A DNA stretch of 64,000 nucleotides from Pseudomonas peli (GCF_900099645.1 NZ_FMTL01000004.1:1-64000); one strand, 5' to 3'. Shown: positions 8,219-18,279, counted from the stretch's first letter. Notes: a model not told the origin generated them from the sequence alone. Numbers and translations: made by a program.

Positions 8219-9622
8219 TCATTTGCTCAGCTCTGCGACAAACACGATCAGCACGCCAATTGGCGCGACCACACGAATCAACCAGTACACCACGTTGAAC
8301 AGTAGCGGGCTTTTTATCGCCAGCTCTTCGCGCACGGCTTCACGCTTAAGCACCCAGCCGGCGAATAGGGCGAACGCCAGGCCACCGAGCGGCAACAGAA
8401 TACGACTGGTCAGGTAGTCGATGGTGTCGAAGAAATTCCGCCCACCTTCGGCGCCCCATTGGAATAGGTGGAAACCATCCTCGCCAAAAACAAAGAACTT
8501 AGCTTCAGCCCCCAGGTTAAAGGACAGCACCGTACCCATACCGACTACCCAGCAGAGGAACGCCAGCACGCTGGTGACCAGCACCCGGCTGCGCTTGGTG
8601 CGCTCGACCAAATAGGCCACCGCCGGCTCCAGCATGGAGATCGATGAGGTCCAGGCAGCGATCAGCACCAGTATAAAGAACAGCGTGCCCATCACCTGGC
8701 CAAAAGCGATATTGCCGAACGCCACCGGCAAGGTGACAAACATCAGACCCGGCCCTGCGCCAGGCTCCAGACCACCGGCGAAGACGATGGGGAACAGCGC
8801 CATACCAGCAGTGAGAGCTACCAGGGTATCGAGAATACCGACGGTGAGAATTGTGCCGCCAATCGAGGCGTTCTTCGGCATATAAGCGCCGTAGACCATG
8901 ATCGAACCCACACCGACGCTTAGGGTAAAGAATGCATGGCCCATGGCGGCCAGCACACCATCGAGCACGCGGTCCGGCTGGAAATCGAAGAGAAAGTGAA
9001 AGCCCTGCATAAAGTGCCCGGTGGTCATGCTGTAACCCAGCAGCACCAGTAGCAGCACGAAAAGCAGCGGCATCATGATGCGCAGGCTGCGCTCAAGGCC
9101 GGCCACCACGCCACGTGCGATGACAAAGCCGGTCAGCAGCATAAACAGCGTATGCCACAGAGTCAGCCGCCATGGGTCCGCCGTCAGCGCACCAAACGCC
9201 GCGCCAGCCCCTTCGGCACTCACGCCAGCAAACTGCCCGCCGCCCATGCTGAGGATGTAATCCAGCGACCAACCGGCGACCACACTATAAAACGACAGAA
9301 TCAGCAACGCCGCGATCATGCCCATCAGCGCTGCCCAGGACCATTTCGGCGAAGCACCCGACTCGATGGCCAGGGTCTTGAGGGTATTCACCGGGCTCTG
9401 CCGGCCGCGCCGACCGATCAGGGTTTCGGCGAGCATGATCGGCAAGCCGACCATAAAAATGCACACCAGGTACATCATCACGAAAGCCCCGCCGCCGTAC
9501 ATGCCGGTCATATAGGGGAACTTCCAGATATTGCCCAAGCCAACAGCCGAACCAGTCGCAGCCAGAATAAACACCCAACGGCTGGCCCAGGCGCCGTGTA
9601 TCGAAACCTTATCGTTCGCCAT
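8219..9622 (-). CDS. Sodium-dependent transporter of the NSS/SNF family
   Basis: A 467-residue inner-membrane symporter with about 11-12 hydrophobic helices. It begins with the NSS signature around the Na+ site, WVFILAATGSAVGLGNIWKF, followed by YGGGAFVMMYL. Related bacterial proteins import amino acids or amines with Na+ (the LeuT fold), but the substrate cannot be read from the sequence. It lies between ratA and smpB, both of which are usually adjacent. It is 34 nt upstream of ratA and on the same strand, so the two may be co-transcribed. Confidence 0.88.
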   Translation of the reverse strand: MANDKVSIHGAWASRWVFILAATGSAVGLGNIWKFPYMTGMYGGGAFVMMYLVCIFMVGLPIMLAETLIGRRGRQSPVNTLKTLAIESGASPKWSWAALMGMIAALLILSFYSVVAGWSLDYILSMGGGQFAGVSAEGAGAAFGALTADPWRLTLWHTLFMLLTGFVIARGVVAGLERSLRIMMPLLFVLLLVLLGYSMTTGHFMQGFHFLFDFQPDRVLDGVLAAMGHAFFTLSVGVGSIMVYGAYMPKNASIGGTILTVGILDTLVALTAGMALFPIVFAGGLEPGAGPGLMFVTLPVAFGNIAFGQVMGTLFFILVLIAAWTSSISMLEPAVAYLVERTKRSRVLVTSVLAFLCWVVGMGTVLSFNLGAEAKFFVFGEDGFHLFQWGAEGGRNFFDTIDYLTSRILLPLGGLAFALFAGWVLKREAVREELAIKSPLLFNVVYWLIRVVAPIGVLIVFVAELSK

Positions 9623-9773
9623 GTTCGGCTAGCCTGCTCTATTGAAAAAAGATCGCGCATTGTCGGGGATTCGCCAGGGCGGCTCAAGCACAGCCGACAC
9701 CGCGCAGAGCCCAGCCTCTAAGCAGAGCCGATTTTGCCCTGCCGTACACATAGCGCCCGCGCCAGTGACTCCC

Positions 9774-9779
9774 TATAAT
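9774..9779 (+). promoter_or_regulatory. -10 element TATAAT of smpB
   Basis: A consensus TATAAT lies only nine bases before the smpB ATG. Transcription would start about 7 nt downstream, at or within 3 nt of the start codon, so the mRNA would be nearly leaderless. No strong -35 box or Shine-Dalgarno is visible. Confidence 0.55.
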
Positions 9780-9788
9780 GCGCGCCCT

Positions 9789-10271
9789 ATGGCTAAACAA
9801 AAGAAACACCCGCAAGGCACCATCGCGCAAAACAAAAAGGCGATGCACGACTACTTCGTCGAATCCAGGTTCGAGGCAGGCTTGGTCCTGGCTGGCTGGG
9901 AAGTGAAAAGTCTGCGCGCCGGCAAAGCTCAGTTGGTCGACAGCTATGTGCTGCTGAAAAACGACGAAGCCTGGCTGATGGGCTGCCACATCACCCCTCT
10001 GACGGCAGCGAGCACCCATGTGATCGCTGACCCGACGCGCACCCGCAAGCTGCTGCTGAATAAACGCGAGCTGGACAAGCTGTTCGGCGCCGTCCAGCAG
10101 AAAGGCTACGCTTGCGTGGCCATGTCGATTTATTGGAAGGCGCACCTGATCAAGTGCGAAATTGCCCTGGCCAAAGGCAAGAAGGACTTCGACAAGCGCC
10201 ACACCGAGAAAGAGCGCGACGCCGACCGCGAAGTGCAGCGCGCGATGCGCAGCAAAGGCAAAGACGAGTAA
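9789..10271 (+). CDS. smpB: SsrA-binding protein SmpB
   Basis: SmpB binds tmRNA and delivers it to stalled ribosomes for trans-translation; its RNA partner ssrA is also in this window, at 58480. The 160-residue product starts [18 protein letters not shown]. It contains the OB-fold signature [20 protein letters not shown] and ends in the basic tail [20 protein letters not shown] that inserts into the mRNA channel. I reject an in-frame start at 9642 because it adds 49 residues unlike the family and lies upstream of the TATAAT. Confidence 0.95.
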   Translation: MAKQKKHPQGTIAQNKKAMHDYFVESRFEAGLVLAGWEVKSLRAGKAQLVDSYVLLKNDEAWLMGCHITPLTAASTHVIADPTRTRKLLLNKRELDKLFGAVQQKGYACVAMSIYWKAHLIKCEIALAKGKKDFDKRHTEKERDADREVQRAMRSKGKDE

Positions 10272-10290
10272 ATCGACTCTGCACTAATGA

Positions 10291-10318
10291 AAACGCCCCG
10301 CAATGCGGGGCGTTTTTT
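10291..10318 (+). terminator. Rho-independent terminator after smpB
   Basis: A stem of ACGCCCCGCA pairing with TGCGGGGCGT is followed by TTTTTT. It lies between the convergent smpB and the LysE-type exporter gene and, with A-rich sequence on its other side, can serve both. Confidence 0.9.
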
Positions 10319-10333
10319 GTTACTGCGCTCGAC

Positions 10334-10963
10334 TCAGCGCAACTCGCTAAACGCCAGTTTAACGCCCAATCCCACCAGCACCGCCCCCATCAACCGATCA
10401 AACCAGTGACCCATCCGCGCAAAACCGGCACGCACCCGCTGATGACTGAACAACTGAGCGACCATGCAGAACCACAGCGCCGTGGCCACCGCCAGATAAA
10501 CGCCGTAGCACGCCTGTACCGGCAGCGGCGTATGAGGGTTGATCACAACGGTAAACAGCGAGAGGAAGAACAGCGTGGCCTTGGGGTTCAGGCCATTGGT
10601 TACAAAGCCCGCCACAAAGGCTGCACGCGGCGAGCGCTCACCTTCATCCAGGCTCAACTCGGCATCGCTCGGGCTTGCCGGTTTGGCCCGCAATGCCCGA
10701 ATACCGATATACAGCAGGTAAGCCGCGGCCAGCCACTTGAGGGCGTTGAACAGCACAATCGACTGCGACACGATCAAGCCGATACCCAGTAGCGAATAGG
10801 CCACATGGATAAAAATCCCGCAGCCCACGCCAATCGCACTGAAGATGCCGGCACGCCGCCCGTGCGCCACACTTTCGCGCACCACAATCGCGAAATCCGG
10901 GCCAGGGCTGGCTACGGCCAGCAAGTGGATCAGGGCCACAGCTAAAAACTCGGTCCAGTACAT
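10334..10963 (-). CDS. LysE/RhtB-family amino-acid exporter
   Basis: A 209-residue inner-membrane protein with six hydrophobic segments. The family signature is near the N-terminus (LAVASPGPDFAIVVRESVAHGRRAG), and a cytoplasmic loop follows the third helix (YIGIRALRAKP). Members export amino acids such as homoserine, threonine or lysine; the substrate here is unknown. It is a single gene, divergent from the dehydrogenase at 11046 and convergent with smpB. Confidence 0.88.
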   Translation of the reverse strand: MYWTEFLAVALIHLLAVASPGPDFAIVVRESVAHGRRAGIFSAIGVGCGIFIHVAYSLLGIGLIVSQSIVLFNALKWLAAAYLLYIGIRALRAKPASPSDAELSLDEGERSPRAAFVAGFVTNGLNPKATLFFLSLFTVVINPHTPLPVQACYGVYLAVATALWFCMVAQLFSHQRVRAGFARMGHWFDRLMGAVLVGLGVKLAFSELR

Positions 10964-11045
10964 GGGGCGGCTCCGCGACGTCGAAATGATTCTGTTAGGC
11001 TCGCCACCTTACTCCCCGCCCAAACCCGCAGGATAGATACAGCTG

Positions 11046-12011
11046 ATGAGTTACAGTCACCGCGCCGTCTTTCTCGACCACAGCTCACTCGACCTGGGCG
11101 ACCTCGACCTGTCCAGCCTGAGCGCCTGCTTTGCCGACCTGCAGCTGTATCCACACAGCACCCAGGCGCAAACCATCGAACGCCTGCAGGGCGCGCAGGT
11201 GGCGATCAGCAACAAGGTGCCGCTGAATGCCGAAGTGTTCGCCGCCTGCCCGGAGCTGAAGCTGGTGTTGGTTGCCGCCACCGGCACCAACCCGATTGAC
11301 CTGACTGCCGCACGCGCCCACGGCGTCAGCGTGAGCAACTGCCAGGGTTACGGCACGCCCTCGGTGGCGCAACACACTCTTATGTTGCTACTGGCGCTGG
11401 CCACCCGCCTGCCCGATTACCAACAGGACGTTCGCTCCGGCCGCTGGCAGCAGGCGCAGCAGTTCTGCCTGCTCGATTACCCGATCGTCGAACTGCACGG
11501 CAAAACCCTCGGCCTGCTTGGCCATGGCGAGCTGGGCGGCGCAGTGGCCAAACTGGCCGAAGCCTTCGGCATGAGAGTACTGCTCGGCCAGTTGCCCGGC
11601 CGCCATGCGCGTGCCGACCGTCTGCCACTGGATGAGCTGCTGCCTCAGGTCGATGCGCTTACCCTGCATTGCCCACTGACCAGCGACACCCTGAACCTGA
11701 TCGGCGCCCGCGAACTCAGCCTGATGAAGCCCACGGCCTTTCTGATCAATACTGCCCGCGGCGGCCTGATCAACGAACAGGCCCTGGCCGACGCGCTGCG
11801 CGCCGGCCACCTGGGCGGCGCTGCAACCGATGTGCTGACCCAGGAGCCGCCGAAAGATGGCAACCCCTTGCTTGCTGCCGATATCCCTAGGCTGATCATC
11901 ACCCCGCACAGCGCCTGGGGCAGCCGCGAAGCGCGGCAACGCATCGTCGGCCAGCTCAGCGAAAACGCGCTGGCCTTCTTCAACGGCGCAGCCATCCGCG
12001 TAGTCAGCTAA
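11046..12011 (+). CDS. hprA: D-isomer-specific 2-hydroxyacid dehydrogenase (HprA-like)
   Basis: A cytosolic NAD(P)-dependent enzyme of the glycerate/hydroxypyruvate reductase type, 321 residues. The Rossmann motif is [13 protein letters not shown] at about 150. Catalytic Arg is in [10 protein letters not shown], Glu in LTQEPP and His in ITPHSAWG. It probably interconverts hydroxypyruvate and D-glycerate, but other 2-oxoacids are possible. It is 28 nt before rsmC on the same strand, probably one transcript. Confidence 0.8.
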   Translation: MSYSHRAVFLDHSSLDLGDLDLSSLSACFADLQLYPHSTQAQTIERLQGAQVAISNKVPLNAEVFAACPELKLVLVAATGTNPIDLTAARAHGVSVSNCQGYGTPSVAQHTLMLLLALATRLPDYQQDVRSGRWQQAQQFCLLDYPIVELHGKTLGLLGHGELGGAVAKLAEAFGMRVLLGQLPGRHARADRLPLDELLPQVDALTLHCPLTSDTLNLIGARELSLMKPTAFLINTARGGLINEQALADALRAGHLGGAATDVLTQEPPKDGNPLLAADIPRLIITPHSAWGSREARQRIVGQLSENALAFFNGAAIRVVS

Positions 12012-12039
12012 GCTACGCGACTTTTTTCGAGGAGCGCTT

Positions 12040-13038
12040 ATGGACCCGCGAAGCGAAGTACTGCTGCGCCAGGCCGATCTATTCAACGGCCCACTGCTGC
12101 TTGCCGGCTTGCCGGCGGATGACTTGCTCGGTCAATTCCCCGAGGCCCACGGCTGGAGCTGGCATGCCGGCGAACACGCGCTGCTGGACGCCCGCTTCAG
12201 CAATCGCTGCCACTTTGGCACCCAGCCTGGTGAGCGTGCCTTCCAGGCAGCCGTGCTGTTTCTGCCGAAGTCCCGCGAGCTGACCGAATACCTACTCAAT
12301 GCCCTGGCGGCGCGCCTGAATGGCCGCGAACTGTTTCTGGTCGGTGAAAAACGTGCCGGCATTGAGCGCGCCGCCAAGCAGCTGGCGAACTTCGGCCAAG
12401 CACGCAAGCTAGACAGCGCGCGGCACTGCCAGCTCTGGCAAGTACGGGTTGAGTACGCACCCGCCGCGCCGGACCTGCACAGCCTGGCACAACGCTACGA
12501 ACTGGCCCTGACCGACGGACCGCTGCAAGTCCTTAGCCTGCCGGGCGTATTCAGCCATGGTCGCCTGGACGTAGGCAGTGCGCTGCTGCTTGAACACCTC
12601 GATGGCTTGCCCAGCGGACATATTCTGGATTTCGGCTGTGGAGCCGGCGTACTCGGCGCGGCGCTGAAACGCCGCTACCCAGACAGCCAGATCACCCTGC
12701 TGGACGTGGACGCTTTTGCCGTCGAAAGCAGCCGCCTGACTCTTGCAGCCAATGGCCTGCAGGCTGACGTGATCAATGGCGACGGCATTGATGCGGCACC
12801 CACGGGCCTGAGTGCCATCCTCAGCAACCCACCCTTTCATCAAGGCGTACACACCCACTACCAAGCCACCGAGCACCTGCTGCGCCAAGCCCGCCAGCAT
12901 CTGGCTACGAATGGCGAATTGCGCCTGGTGGCCAACAGTTTTCTCAAGTATCCACCACTGATCGAACAGCACCTCGGCCCCTGCCAGACCCTGGCCGACG
13001 CCAAAGGCTTTCGCATCTACCGCGCCAGCAACAGCTAA
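12040..13038 (+). CDS. rsmC: 16S rRNA guanine-N2 methyltransferase (RsmC-like)
   Basis: A 332-residue SAM-dependent methyltransferase. It has the two-domain plan of RsmC: a degenerate N-terminal MTase domain (about 1-160) and a catalytic C-terminal domain with the SAM motif [15 protein letters not shown]. The catalytic motif SNPPFHQG is typical of N-methylation of guanine in rRNA; RsmC modifies G1207 of 16S rRNA. The Shine-Dalgarno GAGGAG precedes the ATG by 7 nt. RlmG is a close relative, but the length fits RsmC better. Confidence 0.85.
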   Translation: MDPRSEVLLRQADLFNGPLLLAGLPADDLLGQFPEAHGWSWHAGEHALLDARFSNRCHFGTQPGERAFQAAVLFLPKSRELTEYLLNALAARLNGRELFLVGEKRAGIERAAKQLANFGQARKLDSARHCQLWQVRVEYAPAAPDLHSLAQRYELALTDGPLQVLSLPGVFSHGRLDVGSALLLEHLDGLPSGHILDFGCGAGVLGAALKRRYPDSQITLLDVDAFAVESSRLTLAANGLQADVINGDGIDAAPTGLSAILSNPPFHQGVHTHYQATEHLLRQARQHLATNGELRLVANSFLKYPPLIEQHLGPCQTLADAKGFRIYRASNS

Positions 13039-13045
13039 ACGGGAC

Positions 13046-13074
13046 TTGCCCTATCAAGGATGCGCGGGCAAAAT
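13046..13074 (+). promoter_or_regulatory. Sigma-70-like promoter upstream of the Mn riboswitch
   Basis: TTGCCC at 13046-13051 and CAAAAT at 13069-13074 are separated by 17 bases. The predicted start falls at about 13081, just before the conserved 5' strand of the riboswitch. Confidence 0.5.
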
Positions 13075-13081
13075 GCGCGCG

Positions 13082-13253
13082 TCCTAGGGGAGTAGTCTCC
13101 CGCGAGCGCCAGCTCGCCCGGCACGCGTCAACATACTTGCTCAGCAGAGCATGGCGCGTGCGACCCAAGGCCCACCCAGTGGTGGCCTGCGGTTTGACAA
13201 GACCTATGACACGCACACCTTACCCGGGGCGGGAAGGCTGTACGTGTCATAGC
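13082..13253 (+). ncRNA. yybP-ykoY manganese riboswitch
   Basis: The leader of the GDT1-family exporter gene contains the yybP-ykoY hallmarks. The 5' strand has CTAGGGGAGTAGTC; further on come GACAAGACCTATGACACG and CGGGAAGGCTGTACGTGTCA. This class binds Mn2+ and turns on export genes of the mntP and GDT1 types. An alternative helix, GGGGCGGG (13226-13233) with CCCGCCCC (13262-13269), ends 3 nt before the Shine-Dalgarno and could form the OFF state. Only three T residues follow it, so control of translation seems likelier than termination. Confidence 0.88.
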
Positions 13254-13283
13254 CATGTTGACCCGCCCCTTTAGGAAAGCCTG

Positions 13284-13868
13284 ATGCTCGAATCCCTGTT
13301 TGTCCCCACCTTTATCGTGGCCTTGGCCGAAATCGGCGACAAAACGCAGTTGCTCGCCTTACTGCTGGCTGCGCGCTTTCGCAAACCGTGGCCCATCATT
13401 TGGGGCATCGTGGTCGCCACCCTGGCCAACCATTTTGCGGCCGGCGCCATCGGCAACTGGGTTGCCAGCTTCTTCTCCCCCGCCACCTTGAGCTGGATTC
13501 TCGCCGCCAGTTTTGTAGCTGTGGCCCTGTGGACACTGATCCCAGACAAACTGGATGACGACGAAAGCTCCAAGTTCAAGCGCTACGGACCGTTCCTGAC
13601 CACCCTGATTGCCTTCTTCCTCGCGGAAATGGGCGACAAAACCCAGGTCGCTACGGTGATGCTGGCCGCGCAGTACCCGTACTTTGTTCTGGTGGTCATT
13701 GGCACAACCCTGGGTATGCTGATTGCCAACGTGCCAGTGGTACTGGCCGGCAACTTCGCGGCGGAACGCCTGCCACTGACACTGATCCGCCGTGTGGCCG
13801 CCTGTGCATTTGCGGCGTTGGCGGTGTATGCGGTGTACCAGGCACTGAAATTCAGCGGATTTGTCTGA
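13284..13868 (+). CDS. GDT1/TMEM165 (UPF0016) family manganese exporter
   Basis: A 194-residue inner-membrane protein with six helices built from two inverted repeats. Each repeat carries the family motif E-x-G-D-K-T: AEIGDKTQLLALLLAARF near the N-terminus and AEMGDKTQVATVMLAAQY at about 114. Bacterial members (MneA/MntX type) export Mn2+. The riboswitch directly upstream supports that substrate. The start at 13284 is preceded by AGGAAAG. Confidence 0.9.
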   Translation: MLESLFVPTFIVALAEIGDKTQLLALLLAARFRKPWPIIWGIVVATLANHFAAGAIGNWVASFFSPATLSWILAASFVAVALWTLIPDKLDDDESSKFKRYGPFLTTLIAFFLAEMGDKTQVATVMLAAQYPYFVLVVIGTTLGMLIANVPVVLAGNFAAERLPLTLIRRVAACAFAALAVYAVYQALKFSGFV

Positions 13869-13973
13869 CAGCTAGTTGACGCCAGGAGACTGGCGTTTCG
13901 GCCAATACCTCGGCTTCCAGGCGGCTGCTACAGTGCGCAACATTCTGCCCACACAGCCGTCAGGGAGACGCAC

Positions 13974-14417
13974 ATGTCACTGGATGATCGGAAAAAACTG
14001 GTCCGCCACCATATCGACCTGTCCTGGAACAAAGGCCGCACGGCGCTGGCGGAACAACTGCACAGCAAAGACTTTCTCTATAAGAGTTCGTTTATTGGCA
14101 GACCGCTGACCAGCTCTGCCTTTGCCCAGATGGTGCAGGACATCCGCCATGCCATGCCGGACCTGCAGGTGGTGATCGAGGAGTGCATCGCCGAAGGCAA
14201 CAAAGTGGTCACCTGGAGCACCTTGATCGGCACCATCCAGAAACCCGCACTCGGCTACCCGCCCAGTGACAAGGTGCTGAGCATCTCAGCCATGGCCTTC
14301 TGGACCATTACCTCCACTAATGAAATTCAGGAAATCTGCACCATGTTTGACATGGAGAGCTTCCGCTCACAATTGGGCCTGGCCACCCAACCCTTTGCGG
14401 CCAAAGCCTTGCCCTGA
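13974..14417 (+). CDS. SnoaL-like ester cyclase-fold protein
   Basis: A 147-residue protein with the NTF2/SnoaL-like pattern: an N-terminal helix ending RHHIDLSWNKGRTALAEQL, then DIRHAMPDLQVVIEECIAEGNKVVTW, followed by a beta-sheet core and AFWTITSTNEIQEI. Members include polyketide cyclases and many uncharacterised proteins; the substrate here is unknown. The ATG at 13974 follows GGGAGACGCAC. The gene stands alone and ends at a clear terminator. Confidence 0.7.
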   Translation: MSLDDRKKLVRHHIDLSWNKGRTALAEQLHSKDFLYKSSFIGRPLTSSAFAQMVQDIRHAMPDLQVVIEECIAEGNKVVTWSTLIGTIQKPALGYPPSDKVLSISAMAFWTITSTNEIQEICTMFDMESFRSQLGLATQPFAAKALP

Positions 14418-14433
14418 TCAACAAACACCCAAT

Positions 14434-14459
14434 AAAAAGCCTCCATTTGGGGGCTTTTT
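14434..14459 (+). terminator. Rho-independent terminator
   Basis: An AAAAAGCCTCC / GGGGGCTTTTT stem-loop between the convergent SnoaL-like gene and the M48 protease gene. It probably acts in both directions. Confidence 0.85.
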
Positions 14460-14471
14460 GCTTAACGCGGA

Positions 14472-15284
14472 TTAGCGTGCCTGCTCATACAGCGGCATCA
14501 CCTTGGGAATAGCTGCCTGCAGAGACGCGATACGGCTATTGGATGACGGGTGCGTGCTCATGAACTCAGGTGGCGAACCTTCACTGGCGGCGGCCATCTT
14601 CTGCCACAGGCTGACCGCAGCATTGGGGTTGTAGCCACCCCGGGCTGCGAGCTCCAGGCCAATCAGATCCGCCTCGTTCTCATTGCCACGGCTGTTTGGC
14701 AGCATCATGCCGTACTGCACGGCGGCGTCGGCGAGCGCCAAACTGTCGGAACCCAACCCCAGCAAAGCACCGGCGCCCTGCTTGGCCAGTTCAACACCAT
14801 AGGCTTTGGACATGGACTCACGGCTGTGCTCGCGCAGTGCGTGGGCCATTTCGTGCCCCATGATCGCGGCGATTTCATCGTCAGTGAGTTTGAGCTTTTC
14901 GATGATCCCGCTGTAGAAAATGATCTTCCCACCTGGGCCGCAGTTGGCGTTCAGCTCAGGGCTTTTGATCAGGTTGACCTCCCACTGCCACTGCGCCGCA
15001 TCCGGGCGAAACAACGGGGCATGCTTGATCAAACGGTCGGCAATGGTGCGCAAGCGCTTGGCATTGTTACTGGTTTTATCCAACACACCATTACTGGAGG
15101 CTTCACCCAGGGTCTGCTGATAGGACTGCGCATACATCTGATTGACTTCTTGGGTCGAGAGCATGCTGAACATGTACTGCTTACGCTCGACACCGACAGC
15201 GCCGCCGCTGGTGGTGTTTACGGCCTGGCAGGCCGTCAGCAGACTGCAGAGCGCCAAAGCGGCCAGACGAAATGGGGTATTCAT
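14472..15284 (-). CDS. M48-family metallopeptidase lipoprotein (LoiP/YcaL-like)
   Basis: A 270-residue protein beginning with a lipoprotein signal (LALCSLLTACQA, lipobox Cys at 19). It is probably anchored in the outer membrane, facing the periplasm. The zinc site is the HEMAH motif, His144 and His148 with catalytic Glu145, plus a third ligand Glu204 in NENEADLIG. Related proteases act in quality control of outer-membrane proteins. It is a single gene, divergent from the chemoreceptor at 15463. Confidence 0.9.
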   Translation of the reverse strand: MNTPFRLAALALCSLLTACQAVNTTSGGAVGVERKQYMFSMLSTQEVNQMYAQSYQQTLGEASSNGVLDKTSNNAKRLRTIADRLIKHAPLFRPDAAQWQWEVNLIKSPELNANCGPGGKIIFYSGIIEKLKLTDDEIAAIMGHEMAHALREHSRESMSKAYGVELAKQGAGALLGLGSDSLALADAAVQYGMMLPNSRGNENEADLIGLELAARGGYNPNAAVSLWQKMAAASEGSPPEFMSTHPSSNSRIASLQAAIPKVMPLYEQAR

Positions 15285-15462
15285 GTCAGTTCTCCTTCAC
15301 GACAGGGACCGTATGCTAGGCCGTGCACCTGGGCAACACAACCCGCAGGCGCTGCAGAATAGGCCGCCGCACACGTTGCTAAATCACAGAATCGAGCTAA
15401 TGCTTTGAAGCTACACAGCCGATATACCAGGGACAGGTGTAACCCGTAGTTGAGGAGTCCCT

Positions 15463-17598
15463 ATGCGATTCAAATCGATCCAGTCTTCCGTTGCGCTTAT
15501 GGCGGGGGCCAGCATCCTGGCTGTTATCGTCGCATTGGTACTCTACGCCCTGTTCGCCGGGGGGCGCACCCAGACCCAGGTGCAAGAGCGCACCCAGGCG
15601 CTGCTCGAAACAGTGATCGATCAGCGCCTGAACGCTCTGGCTCAAGCCCAGGTTGGCCAACTGCAGCGCCAATTCGAACGCCCCATGACCGTTGCCAAAT
15701 CCCTGGCCACCCTCAACAGCCAGATGGCCAGTGCCGATGGCAGCCCCGGTATCAGCCTGACTCGCGAGGAACTGAGCAAACTGGTCAGTGAGTACCTGAA
15801 GGTCAACCCAGAACTCATCGACCTCTATATCGGCTGGGAACCGAATGCGTTCGACCAGGACGACGACCTGTATGTTGACCAAAAAGAGAATGGGTACGAC
15901 AACACCGGCCGTTTCATGCCCTGGTGGTACCGAGAAGGTAACCAAATCAAGCTCGACGCACTGACTGTTGAGCAAATGGAAAGTGAAGAAATTCAACCCA
16001 CCGGGGTGCGCACAGGCGAGTATTACCTGTGCCCCAAGGAAACTGGCAAACCCTGCGTAATTGACCCAGCCTCCTACGATTTTGGCGGCAAGCAGGTGCT
16101 GGTTGCCGCCTTCAACGCGCCGATCATGGTCAATGGCCAATTCCGCGGCGTTGCTGGCAACGACCTGGCCCTGGACTTTATTCAGGAGCTGCTCACAACC
16201 GCCAAGGCCGGGTTGTATGACGGCGCCGGGGAACTGGCCTTGATTGCATCCAACGGCACCCTGATCGCCGCAACCCAGGACGCCACATTGATTGGCCAGC
16301 CGGCAAGCAAGGCGATTGATGCCGAGCTGCTGAGCCAGCTCAAGCAGAGCAGCAATGAGCAGCCGATCAACAAACTCGACGAAGAGCGCCAACTACTCCA
16401 ACTGCTGCTGCCGTTCCAAGTGGCTGGCACCTCAACACGCTGGACCCTGGCCATCGTTCTGCCAACCAGTGCCGTGTTTGCGGACCTGAATGAGCTGCAG
16501 GCCGGCCTCACTGAGCAGGCCGAAGCAGATACATTGGGCATGGCATTGGTGGGTTTATTGGTTGCAGGCCTTGGCATGCTGGTGATCTGGTTCGTCGGCT
16601 ATGGCATCGCCCGCCCACTGAGACAGATGGTGGTCATGCTTGACGACATTGCCCAGGGCGATGGCGATTTGACCCGCCGCCTGGACGTGAACCGCAGCGA
16701 TGAACTGGGCGATATCGCCAGGGGCTTCAACACCTTCCTCGGTAAGCTACAAAGCATGATTACTCAGGTGGTCAGTTCGGTGCAGAAAGTCAGCGACTCT
16801 TCCGAACACACCGCCGACATCGCCATCCGCACCAACACGGGCGTGCAGAAGCAGCTGGCGGAGATCGAGCTGGTCGCCACCGCCGTACATGAAATGACCG
16901 CGACCGCCCAGGACGTGGCACGCAACGCCACCCATGCCGCCGAAGCCGCCAACCATGCAGACCGCGCCGCCAATCAAGGCAAACAGACAGTGCAACACAC
17001 CGCCGAGGCAATTGCCGCCCTGGCACAAGAAATTGGTCGCGCGGTCACCGTGGTGCAAACGCTGGCCAAGGATAGCGAGAACATCACCGCCATCCTGGTC
17101 GCCATTCGAGGGATTGCCGAGCAAACCAACCTGCTGGCACTCAATGCTGCCATCGAGGCCGCCCGTGCCGGCGAACAGGGTCGCGGCTTTGCCGTGGTAG
17201 CCGATGAAGTGCGCAATCTGGCGCAGAAAACTCAAAAGGCCACCGAAGAAATCCAGACCATGATCCAGCAACTGCAACAAGGCACTCGCGATGTCGTCAC
17301 GGTCATGGAAGACAGCCAGAGCAAGACCGAGGTCAGTGTGCAGCAGGCCAGCCAGGCCGCTGAGGCACTGGAGTCCATCACACAGGCGGTCTCGGTGATC
17401 AATGACATGAACACGCAGATCGCCAGCGCCGCCGAGGAGCAAAGCGCGGTGGCCGAAGACATCAACCGTAACGTCACCAACATTGGCCAAGTGGCCAATG
17501 AAGTGGCCGGTGGCGCTGATGAAGCCAGCCAGGCCAGCGCCGAATTGACCCAACTGGCCGAGCAGCAACGTCGCTTGATCAATCAGTTCAAGGTTTGA
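15463..17598 (+). CDS. Methyl-accepting chemotaxis protein with dCACHE sensor
   Basis: A 711-residue chemoreceptor. TM1 covers about residues 10-30, a periplasmic double-CACHE domain about 40-340, TM2 about 363-385 ([20 protein letters not shown]), then a HAMP domain and the signalling hairpin. The hairpin tip [20 protein letters not shown] is conserved. The sensor resembles those for amino acids or organic acids (MLVINGQFRG-like and YIGWEP segments), but the ligand cannot be deduced. It is transcribed alone and followed by a strong terminator. Confidence 0.93.
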   Translation: MRFKSIQSSVALMAGASILAVIVALVLYALFAGGRTQTQVQERTQALLETVIDQRLNALAQAQVGQLQRQFERPMTVAKSLATLNSQMASADGSPGISLTREELSKLVSEYLKVNPELIDLYIGWEPNAFDQDDDLYVDQKENGYDNTGRFMPWWYREGNQIKLDALTVEQMESEEIQPTGVRTGEYYLCPKETGKPCVIDPASYDFGGKQVLVAAFNAPIMVNGQFRGVAGNDLALDFIQELLTTAKAGLYDGAGELALIASNGTLIAATQDATLIGQPASKAIDAELLSQLKQSSNEQPINKLDEERQLLQLLLPFQVAGTSTRWTLAIVLPTSAVFADLNELQAGLTEQAEADTLGMALVGLLVAGLGMLVIWFVGYGIARPLRQMVVMLDDIAQGDGDLTRRLDVNRSDELGDIARGFNTFLGKLQSMITQVVSSVQKVSDSSEHTADIAIRTNTGVQKQLAEIELVATAVHEMTATAQDVARNATHAAEAANHADRAANQGKQTVQHTAEAIAALAQEIGRAVTVVQTLAKDSENITAILVAIRGIAEQTNLLALNAAIEAARAGEQGRGFAVVADEVRNLAQKTQKATEEIQTMIQQLQQGTRDVVTVMEDSQSKTEVSVQQASQAAEALESITQAVSVINDMNTQIASAAEEQSAVAEDINRNVTNIGQVANEVAGGADEASQASAELTQLAEQQRRLINQFKV

Positions 17599-17610
17599 CT
17601 ACGCGTAAGC

Positions 17611-17645
17611 AAAAGGGCGGACTGCTATGCAGTCCGCCCTTTTTT
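17611..17645 (+). terminator. Rho-independent terminator
   Basis: AAAAGGGCGGACT pairs with AGTCCGCCCTTTT around a GCTATGC loop, with further T residues. It lies between the convergent chemoreceptor and SRAP genes. Confidence 0.9.
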
Positions 17646-17661
17646 GCACCTTGTTAATAAT

Positions 17662-18279
17662 CTAGGCTGGCGTCAGACACTCCGGCGCATCCAGCTTGGG
17701 ATCATTGATCAGATTGGCCAGCACCCGCTCACGCAGCGCCGGTTGCGGGCTCACCAATAAAGCCTGCAACTCAACAGCCGGTGTGTCGGCAGCTAACCAG
17801 GCCGCCTGACCCGCGTCATCGAGAATCAGCGGGCGGCGCTGGTTAGCAGCCGCCTGAGTCACCACTGCGGCGCTCAAATAGACACACCCCTCCACCGGAT
17901 AGGCCTCCCATAAAGCGGCGAAATACAGCGGCGTGGCATCACCCGTAAGCCAGTACGGGCGCTTACGCGCGGTGCCACGCCACTCATAAAAACCGTTGGC
18001 TGGGAGTAGGCCGCGGCGCAGACGAAACGCCTCACGAAACATCGGCTGTTCCGCCAGGGTTTCCGCTCGCGCCTGGGCTGGGGTCTTGGTCAGATCCGTC
18101 AGCCAGGGTGGGGTCAGCCCCCAGCGTGCACGCGTCAACTGGCGCTCGCCCTCGACATTGCGCAGCAGCAACACCTGACTATGCGGCGAAATACTCCAGT
18201 GCGGTAACTGATCAGAAGGAAAACCGGGAATCGCCGCAAATGCAGGCGTCCAACGGAACAGCGCATAACGTCCACACAT
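17662..18279 (-). CDS. SOS response-associated peptidase-like protein (SRAP/YedK/HMCES)
   Basis: SRAP proteins form a thiazolidine crosslink with abasic sites in single-stranded DNA through Cys2. I therefore start at the ATG at 18279, giving MCGRYALF; the longer frame to 18297 would bury the catalytic Cys. The conserved Asn and Glu lie in LLPANGFYEWRG. The length of 205 aa is slightly below E. coli YedK (about 220). It is upstream-adjacent to the DUF2007 gene but has its own gap, so it is probably a single unit. Confidence 0.88.
   Translation of the reverse strand: MCGRYALFRWTPAFAAIPGFPSDQLPHWSISPHSQVLLLRNVEGERQLTRARWGLTPPWLTDLTKTPAQARAETLAEQPMFREAFRLRRGLLPANGFYEWRGTARKRPYWLTGDATPLYFAALWEAYPVEGCVYLSAAVVTQAAANQRRPLILDDAGQAAWLAADTPAVELQALLVSPQPALRERVLANLINDPKLDAPECLTPA

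Noticed and set aside
15397..16392. 331-codon open frame antisense to the chemoreceptor gene
   Set aside because: The sense frame encodes a complete dCACHE chemoreceptor; the antisense frame has no motif.
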